Of a stretch of DNA of 64,000 nt, positions 16,576 to 24,888 are shown piece after piece (the first letter of the stretch is position 1; the number at the start of each line of letters is the position of its first letter). The notes beneath the pieces are model-generated. The model saw nothing but the letters and a program-made list of their open reading frames with translations, ran no database searches and was not told the origin of the DNA. The DNA comes from Cognatishimia sp. SS12 (GTDB lineage: Bacteria; Pseudomonadota; Alphaproteobacteria; Rhodobacterales; Rhodobacteraceae). The position numbers were made by a program, and so were the translations under genes. Location: assembly GCF_028369055.1 (NCBI RefSeq), contig NZ_JAQNCZ010000004.1, forward strand, positions 370,995 through 434,994. The letters run 5' to 3'.

Positions 16576-16743
16576 ATGGCAATTGTCCTGTTTCTGTTTG
16601 CGAGCGTTCTCGGTCTGATGGGCGCAACGGTGCAGATGCTCTTTGGGTTTGGCGATTTCGCTGCTGCCTTTCAAACCTATGCTCTGGTCTCAATCGGGCT
16701 GCCATCGGTGACATTGGCCGCATATTCTTTCACCCACACGTAA
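16576..16743 (+). CDS. Small membrane protein of unknown function
   Basis: A 55-residue frame (MAIVLFLFASVLGLMG to AAYSFTHT) is preceded by a good AAGGAGAG site 5 nt before the ATG. It carries two hydrophobic stretches (about 2-24 and 33-51) separated by a short GFGDFAAAF turn. It stands alone, with a strong terminator starting 68 nt downstream, which supports it as an expressed gene. No family recognised. Confidence 0.5.
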   Translation: MAIVLFLFASVLGLMGATVQMLFGFGDFAAAFQTYALVSIGLPSVTLAAYSFTHT

Positions 16744-16810
16744 AGCACACACATACTACCATCCCCATGGGTACAGAGTGGGAATTAACCCGCCGCATGT
16801 ATCTACATAA

Positions 16811-16858
16811 AACGCCCGGTTCCCAATACATCCCTCCATTGGCAACCGGGCGTTTTTT
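16811..16858. terminator. Strong bidirectional terminator
   Basis: AACGCCCGGTT (16811-16821) and AACCGGGCGTT (16844-16854) form a perfect 11-bp stem with a 22-nt loop, followed by a T-run on the plus strand; A residues before the stem give a shorter T-run for the minus-strand trxC. Confidence 0.85.
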
Positions 16859-16875
16859 ATTGCACGGACAATACC

Positions 16876-17304
16876 CTAACCGCGCATCACCCAATTGATA
16901 ATGGCCGGGGCTGGCATCACGCCCGCCTGCCGGGCTTGCTCCCGCCCTCCCGCAAAGCGCGCCAACATCGGAATGCCGCGTATGCCGTAGATCTGGCTGG
17001 CTTTCGGGTGCTCTTGGGTGTCAAGCTTCACCAACCGCGCCTGCGCCTTCAGCGTGCCGGCGGCCTGCTGAAACTGCGGGGCCATCTGCCGGCAAGGCCC
17101 ACACCAGGGGGCCCAGAAATCCACCACCAGCGGCAGGTCATCATGCCGCGCTGCCTTTTGCAGTGTGGCAAGGTCCACTTCGGCGACTTTGCCAGTGATC
17201 AATTTGGCCCCACATGTGCCGCATTTTGCCGCCTCAGTCAGCCGCTCTTCGGGCAGGCGATTGACCTGCGCGCAGGCAAAACATGTCAATTTCTTCGATG
17301 CCAT
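16876..17304 (-). CDS. trxC: Thioredoxin 2 with N-terminal zinc ribbon
   Basis: The 142-residue cytosolic thiol reductase has a zinc-binding CxxC pair (C8-x2-C11 and C28-x2-C31) before the thioredoxin fold, with the redox motif W67-C-G-P-C71 in VVDFWAPWCGPCRQMAP and the cis-proline in GIRGIPMLARF. This architecture defines TrxC, often linked to oxidative stress in other bacteria. AAGGGG precedes the ATG at 17304. It converges on the small membrane protein across a bidirectional terminator. Confidence 0.92.
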   Translation of the reverse strand: MASKKLTCFACAQVNRLPEERLTEAAKCGTCGAKLITGKVAEVDLATLQKAARHDDLPLVVDFWAPWCGPCRQMAPQFQQAAGTLKAQARLVKLDTQEHPKASQIYGIRGIPMLARFAGGREQARQAGVMPAPAIINWVMRG

Positions 17305-17477
17305 TTTTTGCAGGCCCCTTGTGCAATCACGTGTGTTGTCAGGCTATATAGGCCGCCGCGCCGCGCAGGAAAACCATGTCAGCCCCGCGCGCGCTGGCAA
17401 AATTGCATGAAACACCGCTGGACCTGCCCCGTGTCGGCCAGTAATCTCCGGGGTTCACACCTCTGGGGGGGCATTTC

Positions 17478-18104
17478 ATGGCGGATGACAGCACATCAGG
17501 CAAACAGCTTAGTCGCATTCAGCGGCGCAATCGTCAGCTGATCATGGAGGCCGCCCTCGAAGTGTTTTCCCAAAACGGGTTTCGGGGCGCGACCCTTGAT
17601 CAGGTGGCGGCCGAAAGCGGCCTCTCCAAACCCAACATTCTGTATTATTTCAATGGCAAGGAAGAGATCTACGTCACATTGCTTAACCAGCTGATCGACA
17701 GCTGGCTTGCCCCGCTGGAGGCCATGGACCCGGCGGGCGATCCGTTGACAGAAATCACCGGCTATATCCGGCGCAAAATGGAAATGACCCGGCAATTCCC
17801 GCGCGAAAGCCGCCTGTTTGCCAATGAAATCATCCAAGGTGCCCCCCGTATGAAGCCGCATCTGGAAACCGGGGTGAAACCGCTTTTTGATGCCAAAGTG
17901 GCGCTGATTGAACGCTGGATGGCCGACGGGAAACTCGCCCCAAGCGATCCGCGCCATCTGATCATCTCAATCTGGGCCACCACGCAGCATTATGCCGATT
18001 TTGACACCCAGGTGCAGGTGCTGATGCCGGACATCGACGCGCCCGCGGCCGACGCCTGCACCTTTCTGCTGGCGATGTTCACCAAAACGCTGACCCCGGC
18101 CTAG
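17478..18104 (+). CDS. TetR-family regulator (RutR/YcdC-like)
   Basis: The 208-residue protein has a TetR helix-turn-helix at about 20-65 (QLIMEAALEVFSQNGFRGAT, then LDQVAAESGLSKPNILYYF) and a C-terminal ligand domain with RLFANEIIQGAP and IISIWATTQHYADF, which is the YcdC/RutR-type C-terminal pattern. RutR in E. coli senses pyrimidines; ligand and targets here are unknown and no rut genes are nearby. The stop codon shares CTAG (18101-18104) with the convergent ygiB-like gene. Confidence 0.8.
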   Translation: MADDSTSGKQLSRIQRRNRQLIMEAALEVFSQNGFRGATLDQVAAESGLSKPNILYYFNGKEEIYVTLLNQLIDSWLAPLEAMDPAGDPLTEITGYIRRKMEMTRQFPRESRLFANEIIQGAPRMKPHLETGVKPLFDAKVALIERWMADGKLAPSDPRHLIISIWATTQHYADFDTQVQVLMPDIDAPAADACTFLLAMFTKTLTPA

Positions 18105-18685
18105 CCGCCGTAGCTGCGCCCTGCGGTGCTGGATTTGCCAAACCCGCCGCGGGAGGCAACCATGGCGCGGGTCATCGGCGGCTTGCCCGCTGTCGCCGCC
18201 GGGCGCGTGAACTGCGTTGCATTCATCGTGCCGCGCCCGTTGTTGGTGGAAAAGCTAGAGCTGCCGGACGCATTGGTGAAGCGCCCATCAGAGGTCTTGT
18301 AGAGCGGTTGCGCCGCCGCCATACCGCGCCCGCCGCCGCTCAGCAGATTGCCAATCAGATAGCCGGTGAGCAGCGGCATAAAGATGCTGCCCGACCCGCC
18401 CTGCGTCGCCTCCGCCTCGCTGCCGCAGCCGCCCGGCCCGTGTTCCTGTTCACAGAGTTCGCGGCTTTCATAGCGCGGCGCAGATTCCACATGCAGCGCT
18501 TGCGCCTCGGCAAAGGCCGCGTCGCAATCTGCCGGGGTCAGCACGCTGCCCTCGTCTGCATTCAGCTTGCAGGTCTGTAGATCGGGAAAGGCCTGGGCCT
18601 CAACCTTTTCTTCCTGGCATCCGGCCAGTGTGAAGGCCGCGGCGCCCAGGATGGTCAATGCAACGGATTTGGATCGTTTGGTCAT
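18101..18685 (-). CDS. DUF1190/YgiB-like lipoprotein
   Basis: The 194-residue product has a lipoprotein signal with a lipobox (FTLAGC, Cys near 22) and a mature part with CKLNADEG, TPADCDAAFAEAQALH and a Gly/Ser-rich tail, matching the DUF1190 (YgiB) family. It follows the ATP-grasp gene by 13 nt on the same strand, the same pairing as ygiB-ygiC in enterobacteria. The chosen ATG begins the signal peptide; the frame extends further upstream into the neighbouring gene. Confidence 0.8.
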   Translation of the reverse strand: MTKRSKSVALTILGAAAFTLAGCQEEKVEAQAFPDLQTCKLNADEGSVLTPADCDAAFAEAQALHVESAPRYESRELCEQEHGPGGCGSEAEATQGGSGSIFMPLLTGYLIGNLLSGGGRGMAAAQPLYKTSDGRFTNASGSSSFSTNNGRGTMNATQFTRPAATAGKPPMTRAMVASRGGFGKSSTAGRSYGG

Positions 18686-18698
18686 GGCTCTGCTCCGG

Positions 18699-19868
18699 TC
18701 AGTCACGGATGAAATGAGGTTTGAAACGTGAGAGGTCTTGCGTGATGCGGGCGCGATCTTCGCGGATGCCGATACCGGCGCAGGTCTCGCCAATCACCCA
18801 GGCCCCAACGATGGGACGGAACCCGTCAAAAATCGGCAGCGGCTGATAGGCTTGGCGGATCATCGGGTGGGCATCATAGGCGCGGTCGCTCGCCACGTCG
18901 AGGGTTTGCCCGTCCTCGACAATGCGCACCGAGGCCCCTTCGCGCGAGAAGATCGGCTTTTCGACGTAGCTGCCGCCTAGGCTGGCGCAGCCGTCGGTGT
19001 CATCGGCAAAATAGGCGGGCAGCAGGTTGGGGTGGCCTTCGAACTTTTGCCAAAGCAGCGGCAGAATACCCTTGTTGGACAAGAGCGCTTTCCACGCGGG
19101 CTCCAGCATGAGGCAACCTGCGGCCGCCAGATGCGCGGCATAGTCATCGCGCAAGAGATCTTCCCAAGGATAAAGCTTGAACAGCGTGGCGATCACCCGG
19201 TCTTCGTCATCCAAAAACTGCCGCTCTTCGCTGAGCGCGATTTTTTCAAGGTCAGTGTAATGCGCGCCCAGCCCCGCCTCGCGCGCGGCCCAGCCCATGG
19301 ATTCGACAGTGGCGTAATCTTCGGGCTGACCGGCAATGGCCGTAAAATGCAGGTCCGTCCCCTTGGGGAACAGCGCGGCAAACCGCGCCACCAACGCCTC
19401 GTGGATGCCGTTGAACTGATCATCCTTGGGTGTCAGCACGCCAGCGGCGATCTGCTCTTCCAGCCAGGACCATTGAAAAGACGCGCTCTCGTAAAGTGAC
19501 GTGGGCGTATCTGCGTTATATTCCAGCATCTTGGCTGGGCCATTGCCATCATAAACCAGATCAAATCGCCCATAAATTTCCGGCGCGCCGTCACGCCAAC
19601 TGGCGGCGATGTAATCGCGATGCGCTGCCGGAATAACGAGGCGGTCCATCATCTCTTCGCTGGCCAAAATATCAGGGATCAGCTCGCGGCAGAGGCTGTG
19701 CAGCTCTGTGGCCGGATCTTCGATATCATCCTCGATCTGGCGCAGGCTGAACTGATAGGCAGAGGTTTCATCCCAATAGGGCTCGCCATGCATGTCCGCA
19801 AAGGTAAAGCCAAGCCCCTTGGCCGTGCCGCGCCAATCGGGCCGCTCTGGCAGCGAGATTTTTTGCAT
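18699..19868 (-). CDS. ygiC: Glutathionylspermidine synthase-like ATP-grasp protein (YgiC)
   Basis: The 389-residue protein has the family hallmarks: PYWDETSAYQFS near residue 34, the substrate/ATP segment YDGNGPAKMLEYNADTPTSL, EPAWKALLSNKGILPLLW, GSYVEKPIFSREGA, and a C-terminal GAWVIGETCAGIGIREDRARIT. The fold is that of the synthetase half of glutathionylspermidine synthase, without the amidase half. The product of YgiC-type enzymes is not established. The start at MQKISLPERPDW follows GGGGGAAATC. It is first in a two-gene operon with the YgiB-like lipoprotein. Confidence 0.85.
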   Translation of the reverse strand: MQKISLPERPDWRGTAKGLGFTFADMHGEPYWDETSAYQFSLRQIEDDIEDPATELHSLCRELIPDILASEEMMDRLVIPAAHRDYIAASWRDGAPEIYGRFDLVYDGNGPAKMLEYNADTPTSLYESASFQWSWLEEQIAAGVLTPKDDQFNGIHEALVARFAALFPKGTDLHFTAIAGQPEDYATVESMGWAAREAGLGAHYTDLEKIALSEERQFLDDEDRVIATLFKLYPWEDLLRDDYAAHLAAAGCLMLEPAWKALLSNKGILPLLWQKFEGHPNLLPAYFADDTDGCASLGGSYVEKPIFSREGASVRIVEDGQTLDVASDRAYDAHPMIRQAYQPLPIFDGFRPIVGAWVIGETCAGIGIREDRARITQDLSRFKPHFIRD

Positions 19869-19992
19869 GATTTCCCCCAAATGGCGCGCAGATCACGCGC
19901 GTGCCTTATGCGCCTTCCCTAGCCTAGTTTGCCGGGCTCGACCACCCCTGCGCCACCGCCGGGGACATGGGCAGATCGCGGTATGGAAAACA

Positions 19993-20020
19993 AAAACGGC
20001 GACCCGAAGGCCGCCGTTTT
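19993..20020. terminator. Bidirectional terminator between ygiC and the TRAP operon
   Basis: AAAACGGCG (19993-20001) and CGCCGTTTT (20012-20020) form a 9-bp stem with T-rich flanks on both strands. It lies 20 nt past the stop codon of the minus-strand dctM gene, which it most likely terminates. Confidence 0.8.
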
Positions 20021-20039
20021 CTTTTGTTTTTTGAACCGA

Positions 20040-22691
20040 TCAGAAGTTCAGACCAATGTCGCGATGATCCGAGCTACAGCTGGCAAGGAACAGCGCTTGT
20101 TCGCGGGTCAGCTTGTCCTGACTGCGCAGACCGATGGTATTGGCCAGCGCGGCCTGCACGTCGGTCAGCGGCGTGGTCAGCTCTGCCGCTGCACGCAACC
20201 GCCAATCAACATCTGCGGCGTGGGTCTGCTGCGCTTCTTCGATCAGGGCCATTGCCTCGACCGGGTCAGCACCAGAGCCCCGCAGCGCGCGGCGCGCTTT
20301 GGACAGCAGGCTTCTGATTTCGCTGGTGCCATTGACGGCCCCAACGGTGGACTCCGCCTCTTTGATCAGCTCCATCGCGTCTTCGTTGTTGGCCGCAGCC
20401 ACCTCCGATTTCAGCGTTTCCAGCGGCTCTGCCAAAGCGGCGTAAGCCTCGCCATCGCGGATCACACCCAGCGCATTAGACAGCGTGTCTGTGTTGTTAT
20501 CGGCAAAGCGACGATAGCTGTTGCGCGCGTCCTGTTCCGCCTTGATGAACTTGGCGTAAGCCGCCTGCACATCAGCCCAATCTGCCGGGATCTTGGCAGT
20601 CAGCTCAGCGATTTCAGCCTCGGCCTTGGCGATCTTGGCTTCGGAGGACGTGATGATTGTCTCATCCCCCCGCGCCCGATCCAACGCCACCTGCGCCTCG
20701 TCGCGCTCCGCCTCAAGCACGCGGATATCGCGTTGCAATGCGCGCACAATTGTGTGGCTGGGGCGATAGTCTTCCCCGGCTTCAATTGCATCGGCCTCGG
20801 TGGTGCCGATGGCCTCCATCAGCTCGAAGGCCTGATCCGCTTCGCCAAAGGTGCGTGTCAGATCAGAGGACAGATCGTTTGGCAGATAGCTCACGTCCAG
20901 CCCGCGACCCTTTGCGATGGCTTCCCGGACGGCTGCGCCGTCATTGGCAAAGACATCCGCCACGTAATTCTCAAGGCAATATTGCAGCTTGGGGTTCCGT
21001 GGGGGCGGCGCGGTTTCAGAGAGCAGAGACACGCGGTTTGGCAGGTAGTTCACCAGTGGCGGATACAGCCCGACGACAGCCAGTGCCAAGACCTGCAACC
21101 CGATAAAGGGAATGACGCCCTTATACATGTCGATGGTCTTGACGATCGCCGGGGCCACACCGCGCAGATAGAACAGCGCAAAGCCAAAGGGCGGGGTCAA
21201 GAACGACGTCTGGATGTTCATCCCGATCATCACACCCAGCCACACGGCGGTAATGTTGGCGCTCGGATCCGCCAGCAGGATCGGAGCCACAATCGGCACA
21301 ACCACAACGGCGATTTCGATGTAGTCCAGGAAGAAGCCCAGCACAAAGATCACCAGCATGACGATGGTGAATTTCATCCAGAAGCCACCTGGCAACCCTT
21401 CAAGGAAATGCCGCACCAGCTCTTCGCCGCCAAAGGCCCGGAAGGCTGCTGTCAGCATCGCCGCGCCCAGCAGGATCACGAACACAAGCGAGGTGGTCTT
21501 GGCGGTTTCCATCATCACTTCTGACAGGGTGTTGTCGATGCGATAGGTGCGCCAGCCGCTCCAGATCAGCGAGATGATCAGCATGGTCGTCGCGACAATA
21601 CCGATGTTGATGCCGGTCTGCTCTTCGGCCGAGGAGATGCTCTTGATGTTCATCTCGTAGTTCAAAAGCGCATAGGTCGCGAGCGCGATGGCCGCCAGGG
21701 CGAGGATGGCCGGATAGAACGTGTTACGGTCCCCTTCCTTCAGGCGATAGCCCGCCATGATGATCGCCCCTGCGGCGCCGATGGCACCGGCCTGGTTCAC
21801 CGTGGCGATACCGCCGATGATGGAGCCCAGCACCAGGAAGATCAGTGCCAGAGGCGAGACCAGTGTCAGCAGCAGTTTAAGGATGTATTTGCCGGTGATC
21901 TTGGCATCAAACGGCACGGTTGGGGCCGAGTCTGGTTTGATCAACGCCCGGATCAGGATGTAGGCCATATAGATGCCAACCAGCAGAATGCCCGGCACAA
22001 AAGCCCCAAGGAACATTTCGCCGGCGCTGGTTGAGGTCACATCAAAGGCCGAAGGCATCGACAGCTCGCCGGTATTGGCCTTGTGAAGCGCCTTACGGGC
22101 AGAGGAAGCCTGATCGGTGGCACTGGCCAACTGGTCCGCCAGAATGATCAGAACGATCGATGGCGGGATGATCTGCCCCAATGTGCCGGAGGCAGCAATG
22201 GTGCCGGTGGCCAGCGATTTGGAGTAGTTGTTGCGCAGCATGGCCGGCAGGGAAATCATCCCCATCGCCACCACGGTTGCGCCCAGAATACCCGTCGTGG
22301 CCGCCAAAAGCGCGCCCACAAAGACAACAGAGATACCCAGACCGCCGGGCACAGGCCCGAACAGCTGCGCCATGGCAACCAGCAGGTCTTCGGCGATCTT
22401 GGAGCGCTGCAACATGATGCCCATGAAGATGAAGAGCGGGATGGCTATGAGCGTATCCCTCTCAACCTCCCAGTATATGCCCCTGAGGTTTGTCACCCCG
22501 GCGGTCAACCATTGCGACAGCCCCCCGGAATGAAAATAGGCGTCCATGTCGCCGGCAAATATCGCGCCGCTGCCGGCGGCCAGTACAATGGTGATAATCG
22601 CCGCGCCCGGTAGCGCGAAGGCGACCGGATACCCGGAGCCAAGCGCCCCTGCCATGATAATCAAAAGCAGTGCGAGAAAAAACAGTTCCAT
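20040..22691 (-). CDS. dctM: TRAP transporter large permease (DctM) with long C-terminal extension
   Basis: Residues 1 to about 565 are the DctM/SiaM channel subunit, with many membrane helices and motifs such as GGLGISVVFVGALLAATTG, ASGTLGQIIPPSIVLI, FLDYIEIAVVVVPIV and IQTSFLTPPFGFALFYL. The protein is 883 residues long, whereas family members are usually about 430-450 (or 600-700 when fused to DctQ). The extra parts are an insertion with further helices (about 210-400) and a soluble, highly charged tail of about 300 residues with coiled-coil character (LEAERDEAQVALDRARG, KAEAEIAELTAK). With the TakP-like binding protein it should import a 2-oxo acid or hydroxyacid such as lactate or pyruvate. 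Confidence 0.85.
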   Translation of the reverse strand: MELFFLALLLIIMAGALGSGYPVAFALPGAAIITIVLAAGSGAIFAGDMDAYFHSGGLSQWLTAGVTNLRGIYWEVERDTLIAIPLFIFMGIMLQRSKIAEDLLVAMAQLFGPVPGGLGISVVFVGALLAATTGILGATVVAMGMISLPAMLRNNYSKSLATGTIAASGTLGQIIPPSIVLIILADQLASATDQASSARKALHKANTGELSMPSAFDVTSTSAGEMFLGAFVPGILLVGIYMAYILIRALIKPDSAPTVPFDAKITGKYILKLLLTLVSPLALIFLVLGSIIGGIATVNQAGAIGAAGAIIMAGYRLKEGDRNTFYPAILALAAIALATYALLNYEMNIKSISSAEEQTGINIGIVATTMLIISLIWSGWRTYRIDNTLSEVMMETAKTTSLVFVILLGAAMLTAAFRAFGGEELVRHFLEGLPGGFWMKFTIVMLVIFVLGFFLDYIEIAVVVVPIVAPILLADPSANITAVWLGVMIGMNIQTSFLTPPFGFALFYLRGVAPAIVKTIDMYKGVIPFIGLQVLALAVVGLYPPLVNYLPNRVSLLSETAPPPRNPKLQYCLENYVADVFANDGAAVREAIAKGRGLDVSYLPNDLSSDLTRTFGEADQAFELMEAIGTTEADAIEAGEDYRPSHTIVRALQRDIRVLEAERDEAQVALDRARGDETIITSSEAKIAKAEAEIAELTAKIPADWADVQAAYAKFIKAEQDARNSYRRFADNNTDTLSNALGVIRDGEAYAALAEPLETLKSEVAAANNEDAMELIKEAESTVGAVNGTSEIRSLLSKARRALRGSGADPVEAMALIEEAQQTHAADVDWRLRAAAELTTPLTDVQAALANTIGLRSQDKLTREQALFLASCSSDHRDIGLNF

Positions 22692-22703
22692 CTGTCAGTC
22701 CCT

Positions 22704-23717
22704 TTAGTGTGCAGCCGGTGCAATTTCACGTGCACCCGGTTCGCCGCGGTAGTCTGCGTAGGCCTCAAAGAGGTAGCTGACAAATTGAATGAGCATGGTG
22801 ATGGCAAAGATGCCCAGATAGGCCGCCATATGGTATTTGATGTACATGCCCGCGGAGCCGGTCTGCGAAATCTCAAAATTCAGCAACGGGCTGTTGATGA
22901 TCGCGCGGCTGTGGCCAAAGCCGATCAGGATGATGGTCCACATGGTGGTCATGCCCAGAAGGATGGTGCCGATGCCGTTGACCGCGCCTTTGCGCCGGCC
23001 ATTCAGGCCCGCATAGAGCACATCCACACGCACATGGCCGTTTTCAAACAGCGTATGTGCCGAGGCAAAGAGGAACAGCGCCGCATACCAGTAGCGCACC
23101 AGATCCCCCATCAGCGCCTGTTCATAAGAGAACAGGAACCGCGTGATCACGATCAGCAGCTCGGCCACCACAATCATCAGTGCCAGCCATGTAAAGCCGA
23201 TGGTGCGCGAGAACAGCGCCACGACAAACCCCAAAACCACAAGCGGGATATGCACATTCATGCCCACGAAACTGGCGCGCCCAAACGCGCGGGCCGTGTC
23301 AATCGACATGAAGTTAATCAGCAAGTTCTCAACGCGCATAAAGGCGATGGCGACATCGACCAGCCCGACAAACAAGACCGCGAAAAAGAAACCGCGGATC
23401 AGATAGGCGTTGAACCGGGCAATGCGCAGGGCATCATCGCGCAGGCTGCGCGATTGGGTGGTCAACACCAAAGCGATGGCCGCGACCACCGCCGCGCCGA
23501 ATATTGCGATCGACAGGGCGGATTTTGGCGCGCCCGAGAAGATCGAAAAGAAATCTGGAAAGCCTGCCGCAAAGACAAGCACGTTGTTCAGCAGCAACGC
23601 CATCAGGAGAAACAGCGAGATCCAACCGACACTGCGCACGAAATTTGCAGGTTGTGGCGCGATGTCGGGCGCTCCCATGCCCGAGGCTGCATTGTCCTGC
23701 AGTGATTGGGTAGTCAT
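22704..23717 (-). CDS. dctQ: TRAP transporter small permease (DctQ)
   Basis: The 337-residue protein is larger than a usual DctQ (about 160-200): residues 30-150 add three hydrophobic helices before the core DctQ domain. The core shows FENGHVRVDVLYAGL, the typical x-HxRVDxL motif of the family. It sits 12 nt ahead of dctM and behind dctP, separated from dctP by a perfect stem-loop. The chosen ATG follows AGGGGCTAGG. The enlarged DctQ and extended DctM probably belong together as a TRAP subtype. Confidence 0.82.
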   Translation of the reverse strand: MTTQSLQDNAASGMGAPDIAPQPANFVRSVGWISLFLLMALLLNNVLVFAAGFPDFFSIFSGAPKSALSIAIFGAAVVAAIALVLTTQSRSLRDDALRIARFNAYLIRGFFFAVLFVGLVDVAIAFMRVENLLINFMSIDTARAFGRASFVGMNVHIPLVVLGFVVALFSRTIGFTWLALMIVVAELLIVITRFLFSYEQALMGDLVRYWYAALFLFASAHTLFENGHVRVDVLYAGLNGRRKGAVNGIGTILLGMTTMWTIILIGFGHSRAIINSPLLNFEISQTGSAGMYIKYHMAAYLGIFAITMLIQFVSYLFEAYADYRGEPGAREIAPAAH

Positions 23718-23742
23718 CCTAGCCCCTCTCATAGATACAATG

Positions 23743-23767
23743 AAAGCTGGCGATAACCGCCAGCTTT
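23743..23767. repeat. Stem-loop between dctP and dctQ
   Basis: AAAGCTGGCG (23743-23752) and CGCCAGCTTT (23758-23767) form a perfect 10-bp stem with a 5-nt loop, 27 nt past the dctP stop. The minus strand lacks a T-run after it, so it is better read as an mRNA-protecting hairpin that lets the binding protein be made in excess. Confidence 0.7.
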
Positions 23768-23793
23768 GCATATTTTTTTTCGATTTTCAGAGC

Positions 23794-24888
23794 TTAGCCG
23801 ATACCCAGAACGCGGTTACGCTGAAGCGAGAATTCAATCTCGGACTTCGCACGGAACCCGCCGATTTCACGCAGCGATTTCTGGAAGTGATCGTCGATTT
23901 TCGCCGCCAGCGCAGAATGCGCACGGGTTTCTTCGAACACTTCAAGCGCCGCGTCGCCAAAGGCATCCCAGACGTCATCGCTATAGGCGCGCACCTGCAC
24001 ACCGTGGTCGTTGACCAGACGGTTCAGATATTCACCGTTTTTCGCGATGGCTTCTTCAACCTGGGCAGAGTTCTCTTCATGCGCAGCCGCTTCGATGATG
24101 GCCTGCTCCCAAGAGCTCAGGCTTTCCCACCAGTCTTTGTTCAGACCAAGGGCAAGACCGCCACCTGGCTCGTGCATGCCGCCAACATAGTAGTATTTCG
24201 CGGCTTCATAGAACTTCATGAAGTAATCGTTGAACGGGCCAACCCACTCGGTCGCGTCGATCGCGCCGGAGACGAGGTTTTCATAGATCTGGCCACCTGG
24301 CAGAGACACGGTGGAAACGCCCAGTTTGGACATGACGTTGCCGCCCAGACCCGGGATACGCATTTTCAGACCTTGCAGATCATCTGGCGAGTTGATTTCC
24401 TTGTTGAACCAGCCACCCGCCTGTGCGCCGGTGCCGCCCACTGCGAATTTCTTCAGACCAAATTCGCCTGACAGCTCATCCCACAGCTCTTGGCCGCCGC
24501 CGAAGCGGATCCATGCGTTCCATTCTGGGGCTGTCATGCCGAAAGGCACGGTGGTGAAATAACCGAACGCAGCGTGCTTGCCGGTCCAGTAGTAATCTGC
24601 GCCGATATAGGCCTGAGAGTTGCCGCTGGCAACTTCGTCAAAGACGTCAAATGCACCCACACGTTCGCCTGCTGCGAAGTATTGGGTTTTGATGCGGCCA
24701 TCCGACAGTGCGGTCACGCGCTCAGCAAAACGTTGTGCGGACAGGCCAAGACCTGGGAAGTCACGTGGCCAGGTGGATACAATCACCATGTCCCGTACAC
24801 TTTGCGCCAACGCTGGGGTTGCCAGAGTGGCGGCACCCGCCCCCGCTGTTGCGACACCTGCAGATTTCAAAAACTTACGACGATCCAT
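23794..24888 (-). CDS. dctP: TRAP transporter periplasmic binding protein, TakP-like
   Basis: The 364-residue protein begins with a twin-arginine-like signal (MDRRKFLKSAGVATAG, AxA at ATPALAQ). The mature part matches TakP, the 2-oxo-acid receptor of Rhodobacter sphaeroides, in GGWFNKEINSPDDLQGLKMRIPG, the EWVGPFNDY motif and the AKYYYVGGMHEPGG segment. It should capture a 2-oxo or 2-hydroxy monocarboxylate. Lactate is suggested by the adjacent lactate dehydrogenases. GGGAGC precedes the ATG. A separate promoter is likely in the 616-base spacer upstream. Confidence 0.88.
   Translation of the reverse strand: MDRRKFLKSAGVATAGAGAATLATPALAQSVRDMVIVSTWPRDFPGLGLSAQRFAERVTALSDGRIKTQYFAAGERVGAFDVFDEVASGNSQAYIGADYYWTGKHAAFGYFTTVPFGMTAPEWNAWIRFGGGQELWDELSGEFGLKKFAVGGTGAQAGGWFNKEINSPDDLQGLKMRIPGLGGNVMSKLGVSTVSLPGGQIYENLVSGAIDATEWVGPFNDYFMKFYEAAKYYYVGGMHEPGGGLALGLNKDWWESLSSWEQAIIEAAAHEENSAQVEEAIAKNGEYLNRLVNDHGVQVRAYSDDVWDAFGDAALEVFEETRAHSALAAKIDDHFQKSLREIGGFRAKSEIEFSLQRNRVLGIG

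Noticed and set aside
19929..21524. 531-residue plus-strand frame
   Set aside because: It lies antisense within the dctM gene, whose protein is clearly a TRAP permease with extension; the frame reads as His/Gln/Gly-rich noise.
23743..23767. Rho-independent terminator for the minus-strand dctP gene
   Set aside because: The T-run lies on the plus-strand side of the stem; minus-strand transcripts have no U-tract after it, so a stabilising hairpin is more likely.
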